Source: Ophioderma brevispina
Taxonomy: Eukaryota; Echinodermata; Ophiuroidea; Amphilepidida; Ophiodermatidae
NCBI GenBank assembly: GCA_023653785.1
Contig: JAMKCH010001664.1
Span: 1 to 64,000, forward strand
Direction: 5' to 3'
DNA: 64,000 nt
A program made the translations under genes and the position numbers. Positions 32,861-45,329 of this stretch are shown in pieces. Within the stretch, counting starts at the first letter, position 1, and the number at the start of each line of letters is the position of its first letter. A model generated the notes under the pieces. It saw only the letters and a list, made by a program, of their open reading frames with translations, ran no database searches and was not told the origin of the DNA.

Positions 32861-34275
32861 TTGAGTATAACTGCAACAATGTTAGTATTAAAAAGTTTAA
32901 AAAGAATTAGAAATATCAAAATATTGAATACGAACAAAACATTAATGAGCTAAATAAATAAGCATTTGAAATGAGCAAAATAGGACAAATATTAAACTAA
33001 AAAGTAATACAATTATTTAAAGAATAAACCCGAATATTAAAACGAAAAATACGAATGAAAAATGTTTTTAACCACCAAGTCCACTTTATAAAATATACGT
33101 CTAGCCCTTTCTCTAGCCCTTTCTCTTTTCATCATTATCCATTGTTGCTGCTTTTGTAGTTGCCCCTTTAAAAAATTTTTTCTTCAATATATTAAAGTCT
33201 AGATGTGTTCTTTTATACAGATGGTCAACGTCCATTGCATCCAGTGGGGCTTGACCTTGTTTCCCCCTAATTTAATATATTTTTAGTCTGTCACTCTTAG
33301 TTTTTGGTCTATGTTAGCTTTCACTCTCACATACTCCTTTTCACATTTGCCAGGTCATCTTCCTGTTATGGAGCCCCCAGATAATAGTATAGGTTTTTCC
33401 CAGTTCGTTTAAAACTTTTATTTCATTATAATATTTCATAGCTTGTTTACTTATTTTTCGCTCGCTCCAAGAAAACTGAAATCTTCTATCCTCTTGTAAC
33501 CGTTTGACATTTTTCTCGCTTACTCTATCTATGACCTAGGCAGCACCACAGAGACGAAATATACTGAACTAAATGGTAAATTAAATGAACAAAGAAGAAA
33601 CCTGTTTTGTACATTCAGATGATGTGCCATGACACGAAATAAATTAATTTTGCCGAAAATGGATAAGTAAGGTTAATTTTATTGATCAAATGTGTATAAT
33701 CAATTGGAACCAAGACAGAAGACAAAGCTGACGACATGATTTAAAGACTGTAGATTGGCTTATTCCTAACTGTTGACATAATCTCTGTAACATAGTAAAA
33801 ACTATAAAATACTAAAAATGTTACTTAAAGATGCAAGATGACAAACACAGCCAGGTCATTTTTTACTCACTCTGTCTGTGACTCTACCCTATATTTACCT
33901 TTTTTCTTTGTTCGTCTCCTATACGCTAACCACCTTTCTCCCACCCAACTTTGTCTCTCTTCCCCGAAAACCACCTCTGTGCTCTCTCCTTTGGCAGCTC
34001 CACTGCACAGTTAGCTCTCTTACTTTACAAAATACAGTGGCAATTTACATAAAATCGTAACAAGGCTTAGGAAATTAAATCTCTCCCCCCTCATCTCTCC
34101 CTCCTCCTCCTCCTTCGTCAAGATTCGTGACAACACTTCAGTTACCAAACGGCTTTATATCCACCCAGCATTCCATGTTAGTGGGGACTGTAGTGAACGA
34201 TCTTATTTGAGTGTGCAAATCCGGATAAAATTGTGAATTTTGGGACACAAGTACACTTTATAAACAATTGATTAT
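32861..34275. other. Unassigned AT-rich stretch
   Basis: No gene. CTAGCCCTTTCT is tandemly doubled near 33103-33126 and pyrimidine-rich text runs at 33895-34110. Possible LINE or UTR debris, not identified. Confidence 0.35.
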
Positions 34276-35048
34276 CAACAAAATTGATGGATCCTTGCCA
34301 CACACCCCTTTCATGGCCACCAATTGGTTTCAAGGTTACACAGTGGTAAAATTTTTTAAATGTCCCGATTGTGGGTGAAAAGCCACCATGATATCTGTCT
34401 GGTTCAAGGTTCCAAAAAGTATAGTTTTTAATACTAACCTTGCCTTATAGGTTAGTGGCATTAGCGGGTAAAAACTGTAAAAATGGTAAAAAGTCAATTT
34501 TGGTTGTAGCGCATGGGGCTCAAAATTAAAAGTTGCTCCAATTTTTGTAAAATGTGTTTCAAATTGATTAGGTTTAGCTAATAGAATGAATTAGGACTAG
34601 TTTTGTACTGTCTTACGGGTCTGGTTATTAACCAAAATGGCGAAGAGAGTCACCGCTATTGGCCGGCTATGGATCTATTGACCTGTGAACCCTATTTTTG
34701 TTGGATACCGTGAAAACTAAGCACAACCTCAGGCAAACTCTCCTTATTTCATCCTTTAAGATAGGGAACAATATGCACCACATATTAACTGAATCAAAGC
34801 GGAAACTTTAACCTTTTGACCATTACACACCAAAATTGACTTTTTCACCATTTTTCCAGTTTTTACCCCATAACTCCGTAACTAAAGCCATAGATAGTGT
34901 AAACTATACCTTCGGAATCCTTGTAACCAAAAACACCATGGTGGTGCTTTTAACACTTCAGAACATTTTAATTTTTTGACTCCTGTATAACCTGAAACCA
35001 ACTGGGGGCCATTAAGGGGGGTTGGCAAGTGCTTCCATCAATTTTATG
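34276..35048. mobile_element. Large palindromic (fold-back) element
   Basis: Left arm 34276-34510 and right arm about 34820-35048 are reverse complements with indels: AAAATTGATGG, CTTGCCA, AATTGGTTTCAAGGTTA-type and GTTGGTTTCAGGTTATA-type, GGTATAGTTT, GGGTAAAAACTG and AAAAAGTCAATTTTGG blocks occur in mirrored order. About 300 bp of spacer, no transposase. Target duplication not resolved. Confidence 0.75.
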
Positions 35049-35690
35049 GATTATCACTGGTTCCTAAAGCTTGTGTGCAAAATTCACACTTTTTATCCGA
35101 AAGCGCACACTCTTAACTACAGTCCCCTGCTATGGTCCCAGTCTTATGAATGCGAACGTTTGGCAAAGAAGTGTGTCACGAAATTACGTCTTCTATAAAT
35201 CCGAGTTTGGTGCAGAAATAGTCTGTCTTTCTAACAGCATCGAATGTCTTTCCTATGCATCAAGTAAGGTCGAAATTCAAAACCGAGAATATTGCAACGA
35301 ACTGATGGGGTAAGCCACCTTTACATAATTCACCATAGTTTTGAATAATATATATAAATAATCCTCCATTAATAATATTAACAATAACACCTATGAAACA
35401 CTATCTACTTAAATTGGCACATATTGAAAACACTTGGCACCATTACATATTATTGACAACAAATATTTAAGCAAGGTGTTCACTCCCTGACAGATTAAGA
35501 GTGTATCTACATGTTTTGCGACACAATCCAAACGCATTCAGACCGGGATTCAGGCATTGATCTTTAGGCTTGTAGTAAGATATTATCTGGCAGACTGGCA
35601 AGTGCAAAGCTGGATTAAACCGGTAATTAGACATAAACAATCAATACCAATAAACAGGCACTTGATATGCGCCTTCCAAAATAAGTCGGT
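35049..35690. other. Unassigned; one anonymous 80-codon ORF
   Basis: ORF 35071-35313 (+) ends beside GATGGG|GTAAGCC, a donor-like site; no domain recognised. The rest is AT-rich. Confidence 0.25.
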
Positions 35691-35691
35691 G

Positions 35692-36226
35692 GTCCACACG
35701 ACGTTTTACCTGGTATTAACTAATACCGATGGAATTAATAAACAAAACAAATCCAAAACAATTCCCCTCACACCTATTGTACCCTATTGTCATCGTCTCC
35801 ACATGCGTTCGGACACATAAGTCACTTAGGTCAAATCCTTCACACCTCTAATATGTCAGTAAAACAGGTGCTTACCCTTACTTTTGTTTTTGTTACATAC
35901 ACTGGTCATCACAGGTAAGTCCGACAGAGCGTACAGGTCGTCATGTCACACGGTATTTACTATACGGGTCGTAAAGTTACGACCGGACTTACCCTGCTCT
36001 TCTTCGGCATTACATCGTCGGACTAAAGCCTAGTTAGATCCGATAGATGCGTCCACACGGCAAATTTATATCAAAATAAACCAGATCGCTTTATGTCCGG
36101 TATTAAGTGACTTATGTCCGATCGCATGTGGAGACGATTACAATAGGACAATAGGCGTGAGGGGAATTAGGGATTTGTTTTTTCATCCATCGGTATTATT
36201 TAATACCGTAATACCGTCGTGTGGGA
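35692..36226. mobile_element. Palindromic MITE, about 535 bp
   Basis: Ends GTCCACACGACG at left and CGTCGTGTGGGAC at right. Arms of about 140 bp pair with indels, including AATACCGATGGA, AATTCCCCTCAC-CCTATTGT, CGTCTCCACATGCG and CGGACA-ATAAGTCACTTA. A second inverted pair, GGTAAGTCCG (35914) and CGGACTTACC (35983), sits in the centre. No coding capacity. Confidence 0.8.
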
Positions 36227-36420
36227 CACGACTATAGAGTAACTATACTATTTAGCCTAAAACATAGTAATGCAACAGGTATTGTGTAATGTGACCATGA
36301 GATAATACTCTCTTAGTAAACATCAAACTATACAATAAAAAAAAAAAGCTGCACAATTAAATATCATGTGAGGTGCAATAACAAAACAACTACTCTTAAG
36401 CCCCACGATCACTCTTAGAA
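36227..36420. other. Unassigned spacer
   Basis: A-rich, with A12 near 36337; nothing recognised. Confidence 0.4.
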
Positions 36421-36424
36421 AATA

Positions 36425-39315
36425 GATGAAAATTTTTAGAGCTTCTTAAAAGTACAATGGACTTGGGAGTGGCGAACAGAGATAGGCAAAGTTCCATAAG
36501 GCTCGTGCCCCCGCATTTCTGAAAGCCCTGCAACCTCACTGATCTTTTTGTGTGGGAAACAGTGAGAAGCGGTCCTTGTCATCTGCAGATCGCAATCCTG
36601 CCTGCCAGGAATATACAAAGAGATATTCGGACAAGTCGAATGGCAATTTGTCCGGAAATGCCCTGTAAGTAGAAACATAAGCTTAGAACCGAACGCGCTC
36701 ACTAATTGGTAGCCAATGAGCTCTTTCTAGGAGTGTGTGGGCTGTGTCCTCCTATCATCAGCCCTGAACACCAGCCTGGGCTGTCTATTCTGCAAATCTG
36801 AAGTTTACTCCGATCTCTGGCCGAAATTCCCATACAAAAGTGAATGTCATAGTAAGCGAGATAATCAGTGAATCGTACGAAATGACTGACAACTCTCAAT
36901 GTGCTTAAAGCGCGGATCCGTAAATATAGTTGCGAAGGTGGAAGTTACAGACTTAATGATGAAACCTTTACAACAGTCATAGACATTGTCTGATCAAAAC
37001 ACGACACCAAGGTTTCTAATTGCGAGACTGGGACATCCACTGTCCCGGGGAACACCCTTATGGTACGATCTTTGAGGCGCTTGTGTAAATAGGATGAACA
37101 TGCGATGACAAATTTCTGTCTTTCATCATTCAATTTGAGTTTGTAAGTCAAGTGCTTCCACTCACTGATTTCATCAATACAAAGAGAGAGAGTCTTTTTG
37201 ACAGCATGTTTTGCATCATCCAACCATCAATCTTAGGTTCAAATGTCAAATAGAGCTGGACATCACCACATGTGGTAAGCAATATTGTGCTTCCGGATGA
37301 TTGATGCGATACAGTAGTGTACATTATGAAAAAGAGATGCCCGACACAGAACCCTTATGAAGACCGAAAGGGAGATGAATGCTCTGTTTAAAGTGTCTCC
37401 TCCCCAATGCGCACACGAAAAGAGCGGTTTCTGCAGGTAGAACCGAATCCATGTAGGGCAGTACCCTTGATTTTGAAAGTAATCCCGACCTAATCGAAAA
37501 GAATGGCATGATCAGTAGTATCAAAAGCTGCAGAAAGATCATCAGCACAATAGCAACACACTGCGCTTACGGTTTGTGAATTGATTGAGGATATCTGTCT
37601 TGACACGCAGAAGTTCCGTTTCAGTGCTGTGTCGTTCGTTTGTAAGCTGACTGAAACTTCTCATTTAAGAGTCGATTTGAGACAAGATTATCCTTTATCT
37701 GGATACTCACTATTTCATCACTGATTTTCTCCATGAACTTAGACACGCACCTAATCTTTTGACACAGGGCGATAGCTCAGGACACCTCTTTGTCTAGGGA
37801 AAGACTTTTTGAGAATGGGTGTCATGTCACGGCAGCTTCTCGGAGCTTAGCTGGGAAAATACCAGTGCGGATAGACTTTTTAATGATCAGTGTTAATGCT
37901 CAGCCAGAGTTGCAACATACTCCTTAAGTAACACCAATGAAATGGTGTCAATGAAAAATGATTTTGATGGAGTTGAAATAATCACCTTGGTTACCTCTTC
38001 ATCAGTGACTGGATTAACTCATGTATTGGAGGAACGGGCTCATCAAGTATTGTCCCGCTGGATGCATTCATGCGATTGGACCTTGATAATTATCAAGGTC
38101 CGGTCTGATTTTGTATCCTTGGTCGCTGAAAAAAAAACTGGCAAATTAGCTACTTAGTTTTTCAGTAGCTAATTAATCAGTTAGGAAGTTTTTTGGTTGT
38201 GGGGTTCAGAAGCTTATTTCAAGAGATAGACATGGTTTTGTTGTTAGCGTTTTCTAATTGTTCTCTGTAATAAACCCTTCTTAGCAGGAATGATGATGTT
38301 TACAGTCACTGCTGATTGTACAGTGTAAGCATCCAGATCAACACTATTTCTAGTGTTAACCCATTTCTCTCTAACGTTCTACTTCAACCTTCTGGCATCA
38401 TCATATCTTTATTAACCAAGTGATCGTGGTCTAATACTGCGGGAACGCTGGTTGAGGAGGTGTCATGTTAACGAAAGTACACTAATTAAGACCCTCAATT
38501 TACCAATCCCCTCAGCAACTGAGCCCTCACGAAGGTCAAGACTGCCAATCACGGATAAATGTCGTTGAGAAAGAGTCCTTGGTCAATCTTCCTGTATATT
38601 TCTGAGGTGTCACATAGTTCTCATAGATGGTGAGTTCTGGCTGCTAATCGTACAATTAATCAAACGATGTCAAGCCAGCCCAGGCAAGAGGTCGGCAGCC
38701 AGCAACTAATCCAGTCCATCTTCAAGACGAGATATAATCAGGTTTCAAGTCGAGACATCTTTATGGGTAGGGCATAGATATGCTGATGAAACTAGCAGCC
38801 AGATCTCAAAAAAATGAATAGACTCCCGGTTAGCGGTGGGTCACCATGCAACTTGAAATCACCCAGTCAGTATCGTTTAGCGGGACAAGAGCCATCTCAT
38901 TAAGGAAAGTATCAAACTCAATTAAGAATTGACTTATTTGAGACCATTTTCCCTGGAAGGGGGTGGACGATACACAGGAAAAAAAAAAAAAAAAAAAGAA
39001 TGAGTCTAACACTAGTTTTGTTTATTACCACACAAACATCGCAAAAGAGGTGTATTATGCCTGTGGGTGTATGTTGAATTTTAGGCAGTTTGTGGATTAT
39101 CCCAACACCACCGATGTTCATCAGACTGTCCTTGGAAAGTGCAGGAATGAATATCCCACAGGCAGCATCTCAGCAATGACCACAGGATCGCTTTCAGCCA
39201 CCAGGTTTCAGTTATCACGACAAAAATGTCCCATCATTCTCAATAATGCATCATAAAAAGAGACCGTCTTTTTACGACGGACAGAACGGGCATTCCATAG
39301 ACTGATGTTGAAGAA
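36425..39315 (-). mobile_element. L2/CR1-like LINE, near full-length ORF2, decayed
   Basis: Minus-strand order: SLWNARSVRRKK (near 39295), E-T-W (39211-39201), IAEMLPVGYSFLHFPR, GGVGIIHKL (39112-39086) and SQFLIEFDTFLNEMALVPLN, all endonuclease hallmarks; then RT with DDLSAAFDTTDHAI (37545-37501, motif A), LHKGSVSG (near 37350, for the usual PQGSVLG), TCGDVQLYLTFEP (37273-37236, where YADD is expected), KLKLNDERQKF (near 37140) and a C-terminal tail ending G-T-L-P-I-S-V-R-H-S. Length about 2.9 kb fits ORF2. Motif C lacks the first Asp pair as read. Several frame changes. ORF1 is not recognised upstream. Confidence 0.85.
38979..38998. repeat. Poly-A run within the LINE
   Basis: A19 interrupts the endonuclease domain; on the minus strand it reads as a run of Phe. 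Likely a replication or consensus artefact rather than a tail. Confidence 0.6.
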
Positions 39316-40101
39316 AATTTTCCATTATGTTTAGGAATGTCACGTATGTTGCTGGAGTTCCGTGTTTACTGGCGCCATTCATGAATGGGATCATGTTTTA
39401 TACAATAGCAATGTCTGTGAGCTTATGAAAACATGCTTTTGAAGTTTGGTAAATGCTGGCATAATGTCAGCATCCTTGTTCCAGAAATTGCCACAAACTG
39501 CCACACCCTGGAACTCTTCCTGGTTTTTACTGTTTGACAGAATGTAAACATCCAAATTGTTTTCAACTCGTGGAAGTGAGTTGCAGTAAGGGTCCTTTTC
39601 ATTACGTATTTTTTCGTGCCATTAGGTCCTTTAAACATTTGAAATATCTAAAAACACTTTAAATATGTTTAAATTAAACACTTGGCCGTATTCCCGGAAG
39701 GTGTTTAGCATGATTTTAAACTAAGCGACAGTTACTATGAGAAAAGCGTATCGTTTTATGTAATTCCAGAAAGGGGTTTCTCTTTATAACTCCAGATAAT
39801 GGCATCCGTTAGGGTGGCGGAAGCTCAGCCCTCCATTTTGGATGTCCCTATGGAAAGCTCATTTATTAACTATTTTTTTTTTTCCCATGCAACAGTTAAA
39901 TAAATATTGACATTCGTTTTTATCATCAGTTACATATGCAATCTCGTTACTTCAAAGTACCCACCTGGCACAAAAAGTATCTCGGATGTTTTTCGAATCA
40001 GTGTGTGCCAAAGTCAGACCATTTGGAATTTTTGAAATATACATTTTGTTGCCTAGGTCTGCTCTTTCAGTTTAACAACTCGCTTGTTAAAAAAAGTACG
40101 A

Positions 40102-40133
<32 letters not shown>

Positions 40134-40240
40134 CCCCCCAAATACAAAAGTTGCCACGTTTGGAGTTTTCAATTGGTCACTGTGTGGTCAACACAATAAT
40201 AGTGTGATTGATTTACATTAATAAGGAGGTTTTCCGACTG
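39316..40240. other. Unassigned 5' side of the LINE
   Basis: Open frame 39423-39638 (-) could be LINE leader or ORF1 debris but has no motif. A23 run at 40109-40131. Otherwise nothing recognised. Confidence 0.35.
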
Positions 40241-41240
40241 AATGAGCGAGAAAAAGCCTACTTGCAATATTGAATTGGGGTACACGTGTTCGTGTCCAGT
40301 GCCACTGCCAAGCTATGGAAAAAATCCCAAAAACGGCAACTTTTGGGTTTGGGGTTTTTTTCGCCTTCGGGCGTTCTATCTCAGCCATCCATTTTCCTGC
40401 CCGATTGTGTACAAGCCAGGTATTAATGACAGAGCAAGACCTAGACAATTCAAATGTATATTTCGAAACTTTCAAAATGGTCTTGACTTTGGCACATATG
40501 TCGAAAAAAACATGCAGAGTGATACTTTTTTGTGCCAGTGTAGCTAAAACGTTGGCCATAGATATAGAGAAATGGCCGAGACACGCGTTGATATTTGTTC
40601 ATTTAATCAGCCCACTGGGCTTAAGGCGAATCGGGGAGTTACAATTTAAAAAAAAATGCAATAACTCTTGCATCACAACCTAAAGCGTCCCCAAACAGCA
40701 GGGGAAACTTAGCAAACACTGTCCACCCCATCCATTGCAGCATCGGAATGTATATGAGAATCATAGCAGGGGACTTGTAGTGAAGAGTGTGCGATTTCTG
40801 GATAAACATTGGATTTTTGCACACAAGGTTACTTCAGGCATTGATAATCCATAAAATTGTGGAGCCAACTTGCAAACCCCCCTTCCCTCGTCTTACCAAG
40901 CCTTTTTTTGTAACACGGTTTAACAAGGGGGTGGTTACCACCCCCCCTCGAGAAGTTTGTTATAAAGCACCCGATGCTTATGATTTTGATACAATGGATA
41001 GCCATGGTCCTCCTCTTTCCATGATACCAAAATAAGTACCAACATACCTAGATGGCGTCACAATAGTAATCAAGTCCGCGAGTCGGCACACAAAAATTGG
41101 CATTATTGTTCCACCGAAAATAGGCGAAAATCCAATTTTCATGCGGTTTTTTTTTTTTTTAAAGTGTTTTATGACGTTTTTTATTCATTACATAAAGATA
41201 GAGTTTTAGAGCTATTGATGAATTAATCTTTTAAAAAAAA
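40241..41240. other. Unassigned; overlapping open frames without homology
   Basis: Frames at 40242-40547 and 40270-40683 (+) and 40218-40559 (-) overlap on both strands, which argues against any being real. No motif recognised. Confidence 0.35.
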
Positions 41241-41830
41241 GGCACAATGAAATATCCTGGGGTGGCAACCACCCCCCACCCACCACCCCTTCGACTTTGC
41301 CGGCATCCCTAAACCCTGGTGAAGGTGAACCTTCACATTTTTTTCGCTAAACTGAACGGATAAAGGATAGGAGAACGATTACCTAGAAGCGTTTAACGAA
41401 AGTTTTTAGCATTTATCGCACCGGAGCGAGTAAGTGCACGGTAACCCCCCCCCCCCACCCTTGGTCAAGGACGAGGGTTAGTGGACCCCAACTTGGGTTT
41501 CAAGGTTATAAAGGGGTCAAATTTGTTTTGGTGTGTGTACATGGGGTCAAAGGTAAAAGTTGTTGTGTTTAGCTAGTTAACACCCCCCCCCCCCCCCCCC
41601 CCACTCCCCTTCCTCGGCTCCGGATATGTGGCTGGACCATGTTTTCCCTTACTTAAAGGATTTGAAAAAAGAGAGTTTGCCTATCTGTTAATGCGTTTTC
41701 ACGTTATCCAACAAATAGGTCACAGGGTCAATAGAATCCATAGCGTCAAAGCTGTTGACTTTATTCGCCATTTGGTTAATACCCAAACACTAGGGGGTGG
41801 GGGAGGGGGGGTGGGGGCTAAGTTTTCAAT
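41241..41830. repeat. C- and G-homopolymer-rich stretch
   Basis: C runs at 41271, 41446 and 41583-41602 (about 20 C) and G-rich 41791-41817. Text at 41500-41575 (TTTCAAGGTTATAAAGGGGTCAA) resembles the arms of the palindrome at 34276, suggesting a related fragment. Confidence 0.5.
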
Positions 41831-42510
41831 TGATAAATCAGTCTACAGCTTCTAAGGAGAATATAATCATGATAGGAAAGTGTCAAACTTTCAGCTTTCA
41901 TTTTGTTTGAGGTTTGTAAATAGACATTACGTTCAAAATTTTATGCTCGATAAGCAAGGCAAGTTCGCACGTTTGATGCATTTTTTGTATTACATTTGTA
42001 AGTAAAAAGTGCCTTCACCATGTGATTTTAAGCAAATATAATTTATTATGCTAATATGTACAAGCTTTTTCACAATTAATTTGTTCAAAAATTAATCATT
42101 ATGCATAAAAACCAACTCTAAATTTTTCAGCTCGACAGCATTTCTTAATGTATTTATTTCTTTATGAATCACAAGTGATATTTAAGACGATTATTTCAAA
42201 ATATTAATTTTAACCCATTAGAATCAGCCAAATTTTCACCAAAATGCACTCAAAGTAATAATTGATATTTTAAACTACATGAACAGTTATTTCCAATTTG
42301 GCGGCCAAATAATAGTTTTTTTTGCACTTTTTATTATTTTCACTTACGTTTCGCTCAATATATTAAATGGTGAAAATCGGTTTTTAGAAACTGGAACGAA
42401 AGTAACCAAAAATGATGAAGGTGTATCAACATGATCAAATTTGGCTCAGATATCAAGCATTCAAAGGGCTGTTAAAAACATGGAGCCGGGAAAATTTTGA
42501 ATTAAGGTTC
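41831..42510. other. Unassigned AT-rich stretch
   Basis: Very AT-rich, no ORF or repeat of note. Confidence 0.4.
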
Positions 42511-42556
42511 CAATTTGGATAGTGACATAAAAGTTTACCTAAATTGGTCAGCTCCA

Positions 42557-42572
42557 GGTTGCCATGGCAACC
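42557..42572. promoter_or_regulatory. Perfect palindrome GGTTGCCATGGCAACC (X-box-like)
   Basis: Sixteen-base perfect palindrome that fits the RFX-factor X-box consensus (GTTGCC then GGCAAC). No ciliary or other gene is recognised beside it, though the surrounding 89-codon open frame 42515-42784 is clean sequence without known domains. Confidence 0.35.
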
Positions 42573-42849
42573 ATATCAAAAATCCGGCCTCATGGGTTTT
42601 TGCGCACTATACCCATGCGCCTTTTACCCAAGTTGGTGTTGTAAATGCAGTTACCGGTAGCAGTTACGTTTGTTCCCGGTTTCGCCAACCAGAGGCCCTG
42701 TTAAATTACCATGGCAAACAAGATCATTATTCCCAGGTTTCAATTACTTTCAAACATGGGCTTCCTTATTTAATTAATTTTTGATGATGATTGTAAAGGA
42801 TGTCAGGGAATACTATTTTATTAATTATGGTCCAGGCACTGTCGCGGTT

Positions 42850-42990
42850 CATATCGGCCGGGTGTGAAAGTAAATTTAGTCCTCCATGAGACACGTCCCG
42901 GGCCAACAGACACAACCGGTATCTATTTAAAGCGTGAAACGATTGTTGCGAGAAGAGTCAAATGTATCGGAGTGCCCTATACTTTACCGT
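42850..42990 (+). mobile_element. Third copy of the small MITE
   Basis: GGGTGTGAAAGTAAATTTAG, CGGTATCTATTTAAAGCGTG and GATTGTTGCGAGAAGAGTCA align with 32433-32545. More diverged; right end not clear. Confidence 0.55.
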
Positions 42991-43264
42991 TATAGCCGGA
43001 ATGTGAGTACGGCGGAATATAACTACCTCTACACCCAGGCAGTAGCACAATTTTTTCGGGGGGGCGGGTCTTCAAAAAAAGGAACCTTGTTTTGAAAAAA
43101 ATGGACCTAACCCCCCTAATCTATAAATTTGTCCTTTTTGGTCGACGTTTTTTGAACATTCTAATCACCAAAAAGACTGGAACTTTTCGTCATTCTAAAT
43201 TTTGCGACTTTGAAGGCTCAAAAGTATTAATTAAGTAAAATCAGATAATCTTCTGTTCCAAACA

Positions 43265-43990
43265 AAAAAACTGGCACCTTTTTGTTTGAATAAGCGTAAA
43301 GTGTTCTTAATAGATCGTATATCAAGATGTCTGCGGGGTTGGGTGCGGGACCCGCGCGAAGCCCCGGCGCGAAGCGCGGAACCCTTGGAATTTTCGCTTT
43401 CCAAAACGCATTTTCACATGCAAATTTGATAGAAGAACAACTTGGAAATTGTAAGTTATTCACTTTACATGTGTATATGGCTTTTTAATGCGTATAGGTA
43501 TGATCGACGTTTTTTGAAAAAAATATATAGTTGAGGGGTTAAATTTTGTTTGAATTAAGCTTAATGTGTTCGTTGTTGATAGCTCGTATTTCAAGCTGTC
43601 TGGGGGTGGGTGGGTGAGGGAGGGGTGTCCACCCTCCGTGCAAAAGACGCGCGGAACTCTTGCAATATTCACTTCCCAAAACCACATTTTCTATTCAAAT
43701 TGATTTAGAACGCTTTTGAATGAAATTGTAAGTGGTTCACCTTTCACATGTGTTATATGCTTTTTAATGCTTATAGGTCGATCAAGTTTTCAAAAGTTGA
43801 TGGGTTAAAGTTTTGTTTGAATTAAGCACAATTCGTTAATGGATAGTTGCGTAATCAAGCGTCTGGGTGGGTGCGGGAGGGGGTGTCCCCCTCCCGACCT
43901 CCCGCGCGAAGCCTGAATCCTTGAGATGTTCGCTTTCCCCAAAACACAATTTCCCCATGAAATTTGATATAGAACAATTTGAATAATGTT
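43265..43990 (+). repeat. Three-copy tandem repeat, about 240-280 bp unit
   Basis: Units at about 43265-43505, 43506-43785 and 43786-43990 each hold TTTTGTTTGAATTAAGC-like, GATCG/AGCTCGTATTTCAAG-like, a G-rich GTGGGTGCGGGAG-type block, CGCGCGAAGC/CGCGCGGAAC, TTCGCTTTCCAAAAC and CTTTTTAATGC-TATAGGT. The G-rich part differs most. Short minus-strand frames are by-products. Confidence 0.8.
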
Positions 43991-44109
43991 ATAGGGATGA
44001 TTTAGGGTTTTAAAATTTTTAATAATATTGTAGGTTTGGTTTTTTATTTGGGGTTAACATTTTTACACGCTCAAGTGGTAATGCATAGTAGTAAGGTAGC
44101 GTAAGGGTA

Positions 44110-45090
44110 GTTCACTGTAATAAAAAAAATTACTGGAAATTTTACAGTTAAAATCCTGGCAGCAATTCTGCCAACAAAGTACCGTAAAATACAGTATAAT
44201 GTTAACATAAATTAAAGGGATTAGCAGCGATAATGCGAGAGGAGGAGAAGAGAGGAGGAAGTAGAAAAAAATGTGGAAATGCATGTTTTTTTTTAACTTC
44301 TAAAATCAAGGATAAGTGTGTACAATTTCCATAGTATCTGCTGTAATGTAGAAACAAACCATCAATAATGAAACAATGAAGATTTGTCATAAGTCTCCCA
44401 AATAGAACATTAAGCGACACGGAGTCTCAAAAAAGCTGCAATAAACAGATGATTGTGGTTACACCAGTACAGAATTAAATAAAGATCAATAATGTTTGTG
44501 TTTGAGGTCAAAGTACAGGTCATGGTACACCCAATATCCGATGTGAAAATCTGTGATATTCATTGGGGAAAGGCTTTTTGATCACAAGTCGGCGGAATTT
44601 GATACGCACCGTATAGAAATTAAGAATCAGATAAAAGTACTGCATTGCCTTGGAAGACACGGCATTCAAGCCAACCACTTGAGGTTATGTCGCCATATCC
44701 ATGCCAGTCACAAAAAATATGAAAATATGAATTTTGATGATTTTTTTTATGATTTCGATTAGCACATCGCTGCTAATCCCTTTAATCAAACCGCTTAAAA
44801 CATATTATATTGGGGTTACTACAGAGATTGTGCAATGTGTGGGGAATAAAAAAGCACTGTCGAACACCCAACTTAGTAGGCCTTCACAATTTTTTACCGT
44901 GCATATACTGTAAAATTTACAGTTTGTTTGTTCAAAAATGGTATTACCTTCAAACTGTAAAATATACAGTACATTTGAATGAAAACCTTGTAAAAAGCTA
45001 TCTTTTTACGGGGTTTTTTTGACAGAAATTGCTGGCCCCGGATTTTACTGTAACAATTTACATTATTTTTTCCCTGTAAATTTTTAGTAC
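44110..45090. mobile_element. MITE with TTTACAGT-rich inverted ends
   Basis: Left arm 44113-44172 (ACTGTAAT, AATTTTACAGTTAAAATCC, GGCAGCAATTCTG) and right arm 45023-45085 (CAGAAATTGCTGG, GGATTTTACTGTAACAATTT) are inverted. Many further TTTACAGTA/TACTGTAAA words follow to about 45310, so the element or a related copy may extend past 45090. The 69-codon frame 44553-44762 inside it has no transposase motif. Confidence 0.65.
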
Positions 45091-45329
45091 TTTAATAGGT
45101 GAATAATTGAAAAATTCATAATAGGTGGTCATAATGATGTTGGTACTCATTAAATTTCGAATAAGGTCTTCACTTTGAGAGTTTGTCATTATAGGCCTTG
45201 AAATTGGACTACATTTACAGTATTTTCCTGTATTTCCAAATTACAGCAAATACTGTAAGTTTTGGGAAGTTTTTACAGTATTTTTTCTGTAAAATTGGTA
45301 GTTTAAGTTTACAATGTACAAGAATTGGT

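Noticed and set aside
40218..40683. Gene candidate at overlapping open frames
   Set aside because: Three frames on two strands overlap, none with motifs; this pattern is common in GC-neutral chance sequence.
44553..44762. Transposase for the TTTACAGT MITE
   Set aside because: 69 codons, no DDE or other catalytic motif.
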